Shown in pieces: positions 45,284 to 56,312 of a stretch of 64,000 nt of DNA. A program made the position numbers and the translations under genes. The stretch lies in assembly GCA_030248295.1 (NCBI GenBank), contig JASANH010000855.1, forward strand, positions 1 through 64,000. The letters run 5' to 3'. The notes under the pieces were generated by a model. The model saw nothing but the letters and a program-made list of their open reading frames with translations, was not told where the DNA came from and searched no databases. Source of the stretch: Mesodorylaimus sp. YZB2_4. Lineage: Eukaryota > Nematoda > Enoplea > Dorylaimida > Dorylaimidae. Within the stretch, counting starts at the first letter, position 1. Every line of letters begins with the position of its first letter.

Positions 45284-48229
45284 ATGGCTCAAGTAGAACT
45301 TACGATTAGACGAGATTTTGTGTTAATCTTGCTCATATTCTTTGTATTTCCAAATGCGTACTACGTTTCATCGACTGCGCTGGGCCAAAACACAGCCATG
45401 ACTATGTTTGCTCGTGCTCATTTGCCCTACGGTCTTCCATTTCTGATGATTTTACTAGAAAAATTAGATAATAGCGTGGCCAAATCAATTTATTCCATCA
45501 AAACTTTGACAGTAACTGCTCGTACAGCGCATAAAACTGGTGGTATGGCATCAGTTTATGAACCATTTTGGAATGTGATGAATTCGACTGAAAATAATGC
45601 CCTTTTAAAAGGCAAGCATTGGAATGTGACAGCGAGTCAATCGAAATCGGAAGATTTGACTGCATTTCTGTTCGATTTAAGTACATTAGTCGATTATACT
45701 TTCCCCTGTGGTCATTACGATGATCGAGAGAACATGGATGAATGGGCGTCGATGAGTTTAGAAATGTGGTTGCCATGCGAATATTTGAATTCGTCATCGA
45801 ATATGTCGCAAATGATTCGATGGCAATTGGATCATGGCAGTGAATTGTATGGCGAAGTATTCGGCGTGACCGAATCCGAATGCAATCTCACTTCGTCCAC
45901 AACACAAACAGCAGATTGCGTGGTTAATCGAAGGCGCCGACGAATATTCGAATTGGATTTACAACCGACTTTTGACGAATTTGAGTGCAAAAGAAATGAA
46001 ATGCTGGCCAAATCCAGCGACTTGGACGTTGGTTACAGGGTTGTGGAAATGGCTCAATCGATTTATGATGATTTGGGATTGCTCGATCCGAGAACGTACA
46101 AGTGGTTGGGTTTATTCGTATATAGACGAGATGAAAAAGAAAATAAACCTAATTTAATGCAATCATATCCAGCATATTTACGTGTGCAGACTCAAAGTGG
46201 TAAGTAATTGCTGAGATAGCCAATCCTTTGCTAACATTTTTGTCATACAGGGATGCACGGATTACAGTATGACCACCCGCAGGCATATGTTGTGGTGACA
46301 CGCCTAAGCGCGTGGGTTGGCACTACACCCCTGGGAAATCAAATTTGAACAAACATAGCGAGATAGAATCCTGATGGGACACAGGTGACGGTCAGTAGGA
46401 GGGATTCCAGGAAAGAGATAGGTTGATTAAAGCTACAGTATCCATCCATCCAGTTGACCAGAAGGACATTGGTCTGTGGCCTGGTGGGTTAAGGCGACTG
46501 CCTCTCGCGCGTGTTCAGGGGAGGGTTCGACCTGGGTAAAAAATTATTGCTAAGAATGTGTTCCTTAGCCCTCGAGGGCGGCGTGTGGTGCTTGGCTATG
46601 GATAAAGTATGACAGGACAAGACGAAACGGTGAGCTTGGGTTCTTTACCTCATCAATCTCAAGTTTCAAACAACTGAAAGACTGAAAAATGTGATTTAGT
46701 GAGGAAAAAGGCTTAACCGTGAAAAAAGAGGAAGATGAAAAAACCGCGACCTATCGTTCATGCGCCTGGACACTGTATAAGTTAGGGGGATTTGATCGTT
46801 ATGCCTAATTGATACAAGATACAACCTAGTAGGAACAGAAAAAACTTTGACGCTTACCGTTAGCGAAATTTTCAACAAGAAACTTTTGATAAAACTAGTT
46901 TTATCTTTGACTCAGTGATTTAAAAAGACGAAGTACACTGTACAATCGCCGTGGTAATTTTGAGGAAAAAGTATGATATTTAGATTCAGCACCAGCTTTA
47001 GTCGGGTAACCAAAATTTTGGACTGTCGTCTCAAATATTTGAGTCACAAATTTCATTTCCTGGGGGCCCCCTTCGCAATCAACTTTTTCCATGGGTACTG
47101 GAGGTCCAAAATTGTGGCTAGCCGCACTAAAACGCGAGTGCTGAATCTGAACATTAACTCTTCTTTCAATATTCCTCCATACATCGATCCCAGAGTGTAC
47201 TTTTTTTAATTGGAGCAGGCATTTTATGTTTTCTCACAGAAACCATCTTTACTTGAAAACTTCAAGCACCCATGAAAAATCTTTTGACCTTCATGTAAAC
47301 TTATCTTCCATCTTGCGCAAAATTTACATATTTCTTTTCTTTAGCGTGCTTCTATCTAGCGTCTCCGCGCACACACACGCACACTCTTTTCTACATGCAT
47401 GTCATCTTGTCATAAGCAGCTCATCGTTAGCTACCGTAGCAGCGGGAAATTCCAATTTGACATTGCACAAGATCTGTAAAATGGTCATTTGTCTGCCCCT
47501 GATCTAAAAATTGCTCCAAAGGACGCCCACAAAAATTCGACATTTCGGAAATGACATTTACGTATTTCCTTTTCTCGACGCCCTTTTATTCTCTTTTAGT
47601 TTCCTATCTGTCAAATCTTGCACATTTTTTCATCAGCTAATGATTCGGCCGACGACTAGTCTAGTTTTTGTAGCTTTTACAGCACTTTTTAGTTTATTTC
47701 AAGTCCAGACGACCTGAATTATTTTTCAGTCTTACAATAATTATGTGCTTCCGCTGTAGCGCCGTTTTAAAGCTACAGTATTTTGAAAATTTCTGGAGCA
47801 AAATTAGAAAAGCAATTAGAATTGAGTCGGGATTGCGCTGTGCTGCATAATTAGGGTTACCGTAATCACTGACTACATCAAACATATTTTTCTAATTAGA
47901 CCCCAGGACTTATTTTTCCAATCATGGTCTAGAGAGGGGCTCATTAGTAGGGGCATATTCGAAGAGGATTGAACAATATTATTCTGCCTTTTCTATCTCT
48001 CACAGCAACAGTAACCCATCCAACTGCTGCACCCTATTATGTAATGCCGCTGAAGCAACCACTTTGTGACTTTTTAGAACGGTGTCAAGTGAAATGCGGT
48101 TCAAACTGGTTGTGTCGAGCCAAGACTCATTGCGCGAAAGCATGTGGTAAGGAATTGAGAAAATTGCATATCAAGATTGAAGCAGGCATGTGCAGTAGAA
48201 TACAGGAGGACTTAGGGTCTGAGTGTTAG
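45284..48229 (+). CDS. Secreted glycoprotein with Cys-rich C-terminus, family unknown
   Basis: Two exons, 45284-46199 and 48006-48229, joined in phase 1 (AGTG/GTAAGT ... TCTCACAG), giving 379 residues. An N-terminal hydrophobic segment (FVLILLIFFVFPNAYYV) is a signal peptide or anchor. Asn-X-Ser/Thr sites (NSTE, NVTA, NSSS, NMSQ, NLTS) indicate a luminal or extracellular location. A basic NRRRRRIF site at mid-protein could be cut by a furin-like protease. The C-terminal exon carries eight cysteines, including CDFLERCQVKC and CRAKTHCAKAC, and probably forms a small disulfide domain. I do not recognise the family. The ATG lies 5 nt after a strong acceptor (TTTTTTTCAG, ending 45278), which fits trans-splicing or a 5'-UTR intron. 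The 1806-nt intron holds a SINE and an FB1 fragment. Confidence 0.72.
46468..46622 (+). mobile_element. tRNA-derived SINE, family S1, inside an intron
   Basis: A box GGCCTGGTGGGTTAAGGCG, B box GGGTTCGACCTGGG, then the shared body AAGAATGTGTTCCTTAGCCC and GTGCTTGGCTATGGATAAA. Same orientation as the host gene. Confidence 0.8.
47398..47495. mobile_element. MITE fragment, family FB1
   Basis: Right arm only: GTCATAAGCAGC, AGCGGGAAATTCCAATTTG and AGATCTGTAAAATGGTC. Lies in the glycoprotein intron. Confidence 0.65.
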
Positions 48230-48484
48230 ATGGCAAGTTTTTTGCCAATAGGGCACTGGCTTTTCTTGAATTTTGGCTTTCCGGGCTCTAGCAGACATGC
48301 AGAGGTGCGAAATTGATCGCGATTGACTGGTCCAGTTTGGCTTGTGCGTCATCCAAGAGGGTCATGACGAGAAAATCATGAAATCAAAATGAGAATCACA
48401 ATTATCAATAACAAATAATTTTTAATTCATTTTAATTTCATTTTTTGTTGGGCTACAGCTTTTAATTTTTATGTGTTGGCCAGC

Positions 48485-48790
48485 AGTCCTGATATGATAA
48501 GCGTGACCGTGAGGTGACCAGGTCATACGACAGCTTCCCTGTGTGTCTCCACTGGGAGCTCCTAGGCATCCTGTGCCAGCACCAACATCCCAGGATGATA
48601 CTGGGCGAGAAGGGAGGAACCTTCCCCACTTGTGTTCGGAAACTAGTTTCCTGATTCTCTGCTCGTTCAGCGGGTGAGTCGCCCAGAGCCAGGTTTGCAT
48701 GGCCAGCGACGGGCTTACTAAACTGCCGTCCCCAGCTGGAATGGAACTGCGGCCTCCCGGTCAGGGTTCATGGCCAAAGCAATGCGGGAC
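48485..48790 (-). mobile_element. S2-family repeat, single copy
   Basis: Matches the 30.1-30.45-kb unit: CAGCAGTC..GATAAGCG, GAGGTGACCAG, CATCCTGxxCxxGCACCAAC, and GGGTGAGTCGCCCAGAGCCAGG. The tRNA-like end is degenerate here. Confidence 0.6.
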
Positions 48791-49454
48791 CATCGCCAAA
48801 GCCAATTTCATTGAACAACTCAAGTAGAATCATTATGTGTGAATGTGCAACTATGGAAACCCATGTGATACGTCCGGATCGCATCTAGAAGTGAAGTTAT
48901 CGCGCACCATCTGACCTATTTGCACCTGAAACATCATCATGACAACATGCTGTTAGGTGCTTGCCGCTTGGATGCCCCTAATTCGGGTTCATTAGGCGTC
49001 TGATCAGGTTATCCATCCTCTTGCATCTACAATTTACAGCCTAGTTTAGGATTTGTTGAAGGAATAAATGCCCTACAGCTGTTAAAGAAGCTAGCTGTAG
49101 TGGTGTATTGATTTGGTTAACACTTGGTGCTTGAAGTCGAGTGTCTGTGCTGACCTCGGGTTCAATGCCCAGTGGTGGAGTTTGTTTTGTAAACCAAACC
49201 TATAGGCCCTTAATCGTAAAGGCGTTAGTGGTTGCATGATCTCACGAAAAGCAAAATTCTATAGCCTGTCATCTTGCGATCATATCAATATAATTTACAG
49301 TATATCTTTTTATCACCAAAGGTTGGGGAAATATGGGCGATATCGCCCAAGCACCACGTTTTTCCTGTGTACTTCCATAGAGAACGGGTGAGAAACAGTT
49401 TTGTCCTTTGCACCATCATACACTCATGGGGCACATACTATATGCACAAAAGTC
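48791..49454. other. Intergenic, weak tRNA-like relic
   Basis: Near 49090-49180 an AGTGGTGTATTGATTTGGTT stretch followed by GGGTTCAATGCCC resembles A and B boxes of a decayed SINE. Nothing else was recognised. Confidence 0.35.
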
Positions 49455-49510
49455 ATGGGGTCACAATTTTCACTTGCTAGGTCGACCCTCACAGAAACCC
49501 TGTCTAAAAA
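49455..49510. mobile_element. Foldback family R1, right-end fragment
   Basis: GGGGTCACAATTTTCACTTG, CTAGGTCGACCCTCACAGAA and ACCCTGTCT match the right terminus of the copies at 11862 and 16350. Confidence 0.6.
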
Positions 49511-49602
49511 TAGCAACCACTTCTGACCACTTTTTTAAATGGAAACCAATTAAAGCCATAAATCGGGAAAACTGTCAGCGGAAAAATTTCTGTCATTACA
49601 AC

Positions 49603-51512
49603 TCATGGCTATCTCACGGCATGAAGTATTCGTAGGCTCCTCGAACGCCTGTAAAACCAGCTCAGCATGCTCGGACGGGTCGACCACCGCGTTGAAATGC
49701 ACAAAAATATATTTCTGAGGCCTCTTTTTAAATTGATATCGCAAAAAAAGTAATTGCAAAGCATTTCTGAGCACAACCAAGGAAGTAACGTCGACTTTTC
49801 GCTTCATTTCCGAAAAGACGCATAACAGTTTGAATTCGGCGCGTTTGCTGTGATGTTCAGGCACGACGAGTTGTTCGATTTGGGAAATGGATTTATGGTC
49901 ACTGCATGGCTATACAGTATACTTAAGTAATCTAAGGCTCCCTGAACGCCTATAAAACCGGTTCAGCATGCTCTGACGGGTCGACCATCAAGCTGAAATT
50001 TTAAAAAATGGGCTTCCAAGGCCTCTTCTTGAAATGATATCGCAAAAATAGTGAGTGCTAAAGGTTTTTAAGCACAAATGAGGAAGTGACGTCGACATTT
50101 CGCTTCATTCCCTGAAATGGGCAAATCAGTTAAATTTACGCCCCGCAGGTATTCTTCCGCCAGCATTGCAATAAGGTGCGCGCTGGCGCGAGACCGAGAA
50201 AAGCATAAAGAGTGGAATAAAGATCATTCCAAGGCCAACCGAGATATATCGATCGATACAACAGAAGGCTGCCACACAAATCCATTCTGTACGTGAAACC
50301 CCTCGTCGTACCTGAGCATCACAACAAGTGCGCTATATTCAACCTGATTTGCCCATTTTAGGGAGTGAAGCGAAATGTCGACGTCACTTCCTCATTTGTG
50401 CTTAAAAACCTTTAGCACTCACTATTTTTGCGATATCATTTTAAGAAGAGGCCTTGGAAGCCCATTTTTTTGAATTTCAGCTTGATGGTCGACCCGTCGG
50501 AGCATGCTGAACCGGTTTTATAGGCGTTCAGGGAGCCTTAGATTACTTAAGTATAGCCAAGGGTCACTGCTCGCGATGAAGGCGCATTTATAATCGACAA
50601 AATTTCTACTCCTACCCCTAGGGTCGGTGTAATGGCCATATACATAAGCGTATGCTATTACTCCTACCCTAGGGGTAGGTGTAGAAATTTTGTCGACTAT
50701 AAATGCGCCTTAATTGTCGCCCACACGGCCATGGCCTACAGCGTGGGCTTCCGTAGACGTACACAGTAAATGCTGGGATAATCAATTCTAAAGCCACGTT
50801 ACACTAAGTATCAGAGCAGGCAAGTAGGAGACCTCTCCCTTGGTAGATAGCAGGATTTCGACACTGGTTCGACTCTACCCTGGTGTAAAACTTTTAGAGC
50901 TTATCTGCCTCTGCGCATCAACCTGTAGATATTAATTTTCTGGCGAGTAATCAATGGACATTGCACAATGTTGCATCCATATTTTATTCAGCATGCAACA
51001 AGCAATTTATTTACATGCGTTTGCAAGAGGCACTTTTTGATCTGCAAGAAAACATTCGCTTGCAGTACGTTCGTGGTCATGTTTTACGTCGCCCTTACTA
51101 CAGCGTGGTGTCGAGTAGCTTTTTGCTTTCGCAACTTCAGTAAAACTTCGTAAAGGAACAACTCGAGCACTTCCATCCGCTCCCCCGCCCCCGCCCGATT
51201 TTCTTATTGCATTCTCTGCATTTTCTGTTTCGCGCCAACGCACACCTTATTGCAATGCTAGCAGACGAACTCCTGTGACGCGCCAAATTTAAACTATTAT
51301 GCCCATTTTTGGAAATGAAGAAAAAAGTCGACGTCACTTTCTTGGTTGTGCTCAGAAATGCTTTGCAATGACTTTTTTTGCGATATCATTTTAAAAAGAG
51401 GCCTCGGAAATATATTTTTGTGCATTTCAGCATAGTACTCGACCGATTTGCGCATGCTGAACCAGTTTTATAGGCATTCAAGGAGCCTTAGAATACTTAA
51501 GTATAGCCATGG
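49603..51512. mobile_element. Nested palindromes (one foldback element inside another)
   Basis: The outer arms 49603-49830 and 51300-51512 are inverted copies of a unit of about 220 bp (GGCTCC..GAACGCCT, AACCAG.TCAGCATGCTC, GCGATATCA, GTCGACTTTT). The inner arms 49898-50140 and 50340-50572 are a second inverted pair of the same unit and are more similar to each other than to the outer pair. Between the inner right arm and outer right arm lies the hairpin at 50581-50709. No gene was recognised inside. Confidence 0.85.
50581..50709. repeat. 129-bp hairpin with 53-bp arms
   Basis: GGCGCATTTATAATCGACAA at the left pairs with TTGTCGACTATAAATGCGCC at the right, and both arms carry CCTACCC(T)AGGGGTAGG-type sequence. 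Few mismatches; loop of about 23 bp. Confidence 0.9.
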
Positions 51513-51536
51513 ATACAACTAGCGCACAGTCTATGA

Positions 51537-51625
51537 AATGAAGGAGTTTTCATCTGTGGAAAGTTGTCATAAGCGGTTTGAAGCGGGAAATTCAAATTTT
51601 GTTATACGAAGTCTGTGCGGAACTA
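51537..51625. mobile_element. MITE fragment, family FB1
   Basis: Right arm only: GTTGTCATAAGCGGTTTGAA, GCGGGAAATTCAAATTTTG, AAGTCTGTG. Confidence 0.65.
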
Positions 51626-53439
51626 GCCATGGCAATTTGATTTCTCGCCCTAGACTTCAACTTGAACTATTTCTGTCAGCAATGGCTACTTGGTCGCCAA
51701 GCCCTCATGTGATCGATGTAGAAGAGTACACTGGAGCGACTAGTCACAGCGCCTAGCAAGCCCAACCTAATTACATGCCCGTACTTGCACGGCTTGCGTG
51801 CAAGCGCACTCAAAACGGTCAACAAGCTGGCTAGGCGTCCTTTCACTTCAACTTCGACCCCCTCGCACGTTTGGTTCTGGGCGGGCAGCCGAAATGGCAG
51901 AATACAAGAAGTAATCTCGAGCCAACGCGTTGTGCCAATGGGCGCGAAATAGGGTATAGAAAAAGAGTAAATTGGAATGGAGCGCGGTTAGACGAGTCCC
52001 CTGATGACGTCACGGACGAGTACCCAGAGGTGCTTGGTTTAGGCCAGTCCGATTATAGCTTAGACAAGTATCTTGCAAAAAGGTCATTGCGGATTGGCAC
52101 GAAAGTGGTAAGCTGAGAAGGCGGTTTTGTGGGTTTGGCTTATGTATCTCGGTCGATTCGTTCAATTTCCATTCGAGGACGGAAATCCGCGTGGGCCGCA
52201 CTCTTTGTTCAAATGAGTGCTGAGATGAGAAAATTGCTTTGCTCGATAGAAGACTCGAATTAATCCACGCTCTTCACTCAAACTAGGCTAGCTTTTTCGT
52301 GCATGAATGAATCCACCAAAGATGAAATCCTATTTCCTTTTTATACTTTTTTTGTTGCGCTTCCAATCAAAATCCGACTTGTTCAACTATGCCACATTTT
52401 TTGGTCAAATATCACGCGAGGATAAATTTTTTTGTGTTTGGAGTTTAGCCAAGTATGGTGCTCGGAGATGTTTTATGATGTCGATTTTGTGAATAGAGTC
52501 ACGAGAAATGGCTAGGCCCAGCTTTTACGAGTGGACGGGCTCCTATCGACCGCTCAGTTGGAAAGCGTTCATGCGAATTGGGCTGCTGAATATACGAGCT
52601 TCCGCTTTTCTCATCTACTCTTCCATTTTAGCCCCTTTTCTCAAATTGGACTTCTAATATGACGCAACAGGGTGCCCCCCCCCCAGTTAGGCCCTCTTAT
52701 GACATGTTCATACCACCATCCGACCTGGTAGGGAGCACAATTTCCAACCATACCTACGACTTGTTCAAAAAAAATGAGTCCAAATCAATCATCTGGAAAA
52801 AAATTATATGAAAACTTGTTTTATGGTTTTTCCTTTGACTAAACTATTTTTTCACCCTTTTTTTGCTTAGCTAACGGATGTGAGTGCAGAAAAAACCTTT
52901 TGGAAAAGTGGGCGTAGGATGTGAAAAAAGCTTTTCTTAAGGGTTTTGACAAGAAGACGAATTTTGCGCAAATTATGAAAGGATTTTTGTGAAAGCGGAC
53001 GTGACTTTGCTGAAGTCTAATTCCGAGAGCTGTCTTCAAAAGCTCGGGGCAATTTGAAAAAATTGAGCGAGATTTCTGTTGGGAAAGCATTCTAGTCAGC
53101 GCTTTCATATTCGATCATCGTCGCCTCTGATCCGAGTTCTTTTTAGTTGACGACTTATTTAGTCGACTAGAAAAAACTTTTTTCCAAGCCAGTGAAATCA
53201 GGCGATGCGAAATTGAACGACTAGGACGTAATCGGTTTTTAAATTGGGGGCTAATAAACTAGGCGGGTGATTAGCATAGGAGAACTTGTCAACAGGCGAG
53301 AGCTTGGCCAATTCAATCACTTCGTCGAGGCTTATTGTCGACAGCACATTTTATAGTCCAGCTAGTCGGCCCTTTCTCGCCTCCAAATATTGCCATTATT
53401 GCCACGCTTCACGGATTTTTAGGAGACTAGGTTTTTAAA
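51626..53439. other. Intergenic, nothing recognised
   Basis: A 61-residue open frame at 52307-52492 begins with a hydrophobic signal-like stretch (YFLFILFLLRF) but has no other support. No repeat family was recognised. Confidence 0.4.
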
Positions 53440-55380
53440 GACAAAATTCAGCAGTCCTTCAACCTAAATTTGCGTTTTCTATGCGAAAAGTTGAAAAAAC
53501 AGGTTTTTTGAAAATGGCGGGAATTTAAATTTTTGCGCACTGTGTTTGTTTGAAAATATTTTTACTCCGCATCAATGCTTTGACGGCGAATGTTGGCCCA
53601 TAGCATTTTTTGAGATGACACTTACGATTTTAATGCACAAAGTCGAGAAAGCAGTTTTTTAAATGGCGGGAATTTAAATTTTTGCGCACGCAATTTTTTT
53701 GCTAAATTTTTTGTCACTCTGTATCGCTGCTTAGATGGAATTCAATGTGTTTGTTTTATTAACCGCTTTAAAATTTAAATTGCGCTTTCTTATGCGAGCA
53801 ATCGAGACAATTTAAAATATGGCGCGAATTTTTAAATTTACGCGCTCAAAATGCATGTTTCCAGGAAATGTTTTTGCTCTTCTGCAATTCTTGGATGGCA
53901 TTTCATTTTGTTCTCACCTTTTTTAGAACTAAAGTTGTGTTTTTAATGCGCTATGTCGAAAAGAATTTTTTCGCATGCACTGCCAGTTTACTTGAAAATT
54001 TTTCCGTTATTGTATCAATGATTATATGCCACTTTTTTTCAGTTTATCAACCTCTCCAAAAATACGGCTGCCCTTTTTTTAAAAAAGCGGGAAATTTGAA
54101 TTTTTGCGCTCGAAGTGTTTGTTCATTAAAATTTTTTTTCATTTCCATAATAATTAGATACCATGTCAACGAAATGCAGTATTAGCGCATTAACTGTTTT
54201 AAAATTAAAGTTCTGTTTCTTATGCGCCGTTAAGAAAAATTTGTTTTTAAAAATGGCGGGAAATTTAAAGTTCTGCGCGCGCAGTATTTGTTTACTTGAA
54301 ATATTTTTCATCCTGCATCAATGATTGAATGACTTCATTTTTTATCATTCTCTCATCATTGCGCACATGATGCATAATTTTTTAAGAAGTATGCGTAAGA
54401 AATTTTTTTGGTGATGAAATGTGGTGAAAGAGTTTTTTCCCATCATCGCGGGCATAAAATGTTCAGATAGAGTTGCTTTGTTGACATATTTAATTGCAAT
54501 TTCCAAGTTCATGGAAACTGGCGGGAAATTCGAATTTTCACCTATGCAATGCTTGTTTACCGCAAATGTAAATTTTTTTATCGCTGTATCAATCCTTGGA
54601 TGACATTTCAACAAAATGCAACGATGCCCCATCACCCATTCAAGATTATAGTTGCAATGCGCAAAAGTGAAGAAAAGCTTTTTTGAAAATATTGGAAATT
54701 TTTTAAATTTTCGCGCATGCAATATTTGTTTACTTGAAATTTTCTGTCACTGCATCAATTTTCGGATGACATTTTATTTTTTTCACTTTCCTATAATTGC
54801 GCGCATAAAATGTGAGGAAAGAGTGGATTTTGTGACATATTAAACTGCAATCGCCCAAGTTCGTGGAAACAGGCGGGAAATTTGAATTATCGCGCATGCA
54901 ATGTTTGTTTACTTGAATTTTTTTGCCACTGCATCAATTGTCGGATGACATTTTATTTTTTTCACTTTCCCATGATTGCGCGCATAAAATGTGAGAAAAG
55001 AGTGGATTTTGTGACATATTAAACTGCAATCGCCCAAGTTCGCGGAAACAGGCGGGAAATTTGAATTATTGCGCATGCAATGTTTGCTTACTTGAATTTT
55101 TTTGCCACTGCATCAATTTTCGGATGACTTCTGTTTTTTTTTATTATGGCCCCATGAAATGTGCGGAAAGAGTGGTTTTCGTTCATAGAAACTGGCGCGA
55201 AATTTAAATTTAAATGCTCGGTTTTTTGAAATTTTTTGTCACTGCATCAATGCCTGGATTACATATCATGATTTTTTCGTATTTTCTAGTCATTGCGCGC
55301 ATGAAACGTGGGAAAAAAGTGGCTTTGGTGACATATTAACTGCTATTGTCGAAGTTCATGGAAAGTGCCAAGTTTTTGAA
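53440..55380 (+). repeat. Satellite-like array, degenerate 150-180 bp units
   Basis: About ten to eleven diverged units marked by (G)GCGGGAAATTTGAATTT, TTGTTTACTTGAAATTTTTT, CACTGCATCAAT, GGATGACATTT, and GCGCGCATAAAATGTG. The two units from about 54830 to 55130 are nearly identical to each other, so the array has grown recently there. No open reading frame is conserved between units. Confidence 0.85.
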
Positions 55381-56312
55381 GCACGAGCACATTTTTTTGT
55401 GCATATGACGCAGCGAGGCGGAGAAAATGTCGGAAACGAGCTGAGGAGGACATTTAACGAAGAGTTAAACTGAGCATATGAGTCGAGTCGTCGACTTTGT
55501 TGGCCTTATGACGCAAATTTTCTTAAACCACTTGCCTAGTCAGGCTTGTATTCTGACAACATTTCCGGTCTCGAAACCGAAATTTGGGCCAGTTGTATGC
55601 CGGAAGCGTGGCTTCTTTTTCGTTTGTGATTTCCATTTGATGAATGTTTAGGGCCAGAATTTTCGAGTCTTTTGTCCGAGCAAGTCGGATAATAAGCTTA
55701 GTTGTTGAAATGTAAGCTCAGCTGACGTTTTTCGGTTTGACTGGTCGATCAGGAGTTGCCCGGGGCCAGTGCCTCGGTCCGAGTGGATGGGCGATTGGGT
55801 GGCCGAGTATCAGCTTCCTACCTGGCGCCTCGTCAACAAGGAGTATGGGCTTGATTTAGTGAGCACTGCTGTCGGCATTTGTTGCCAGGGGAGGTGTACT
55901 CTCTTCGAGGCCTGGCACTTCTCGAGTATGTGCCGCATTCTAGGCTCGTCACTGGGCGCGGCTGCTTCGATGCTTTAATTTTATCACTATCTTTAATAGT
56001 TTTGCTTGGCAATAGCTAAACTGGCATTGTGAACTAGCGCTGGTTTTCTAACGAGTTTTAGATGGTTTCAAAAGAAGATTTAAAAAATTTATAGTTTCGG
56101 TATAAATATTTTCTTCTCAACGATCGTTCGACTTTTATCGAAATTATTTGGAAATTTTTTTGTTTTGTAATCGATTGAAAAAGTATACGAATTTCGTCTC
56201 ATCTGCCATCCATACGTTTTAGAGTACTTGGCTGAGGCTGGGATAAATATGAGTTTATGCATTTTATGAAGCACATATTGAATGTACGATTATTTTGAGT
56301 GAGAACACGAAC
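55381..56312. other. Upstream flank of the ALK gene, nothing recognised
   Basis: No promoter or repeat was identified. The sequence before the ALK ATG (56313) is AT-rich. Confidence 0.4.

Noticed and set aside
52307..52492. 61-residue open frame with signal-like start
   Set aside because: Only a hydrophobic stretch supports it; two Cys in the mature part and no exon partner.
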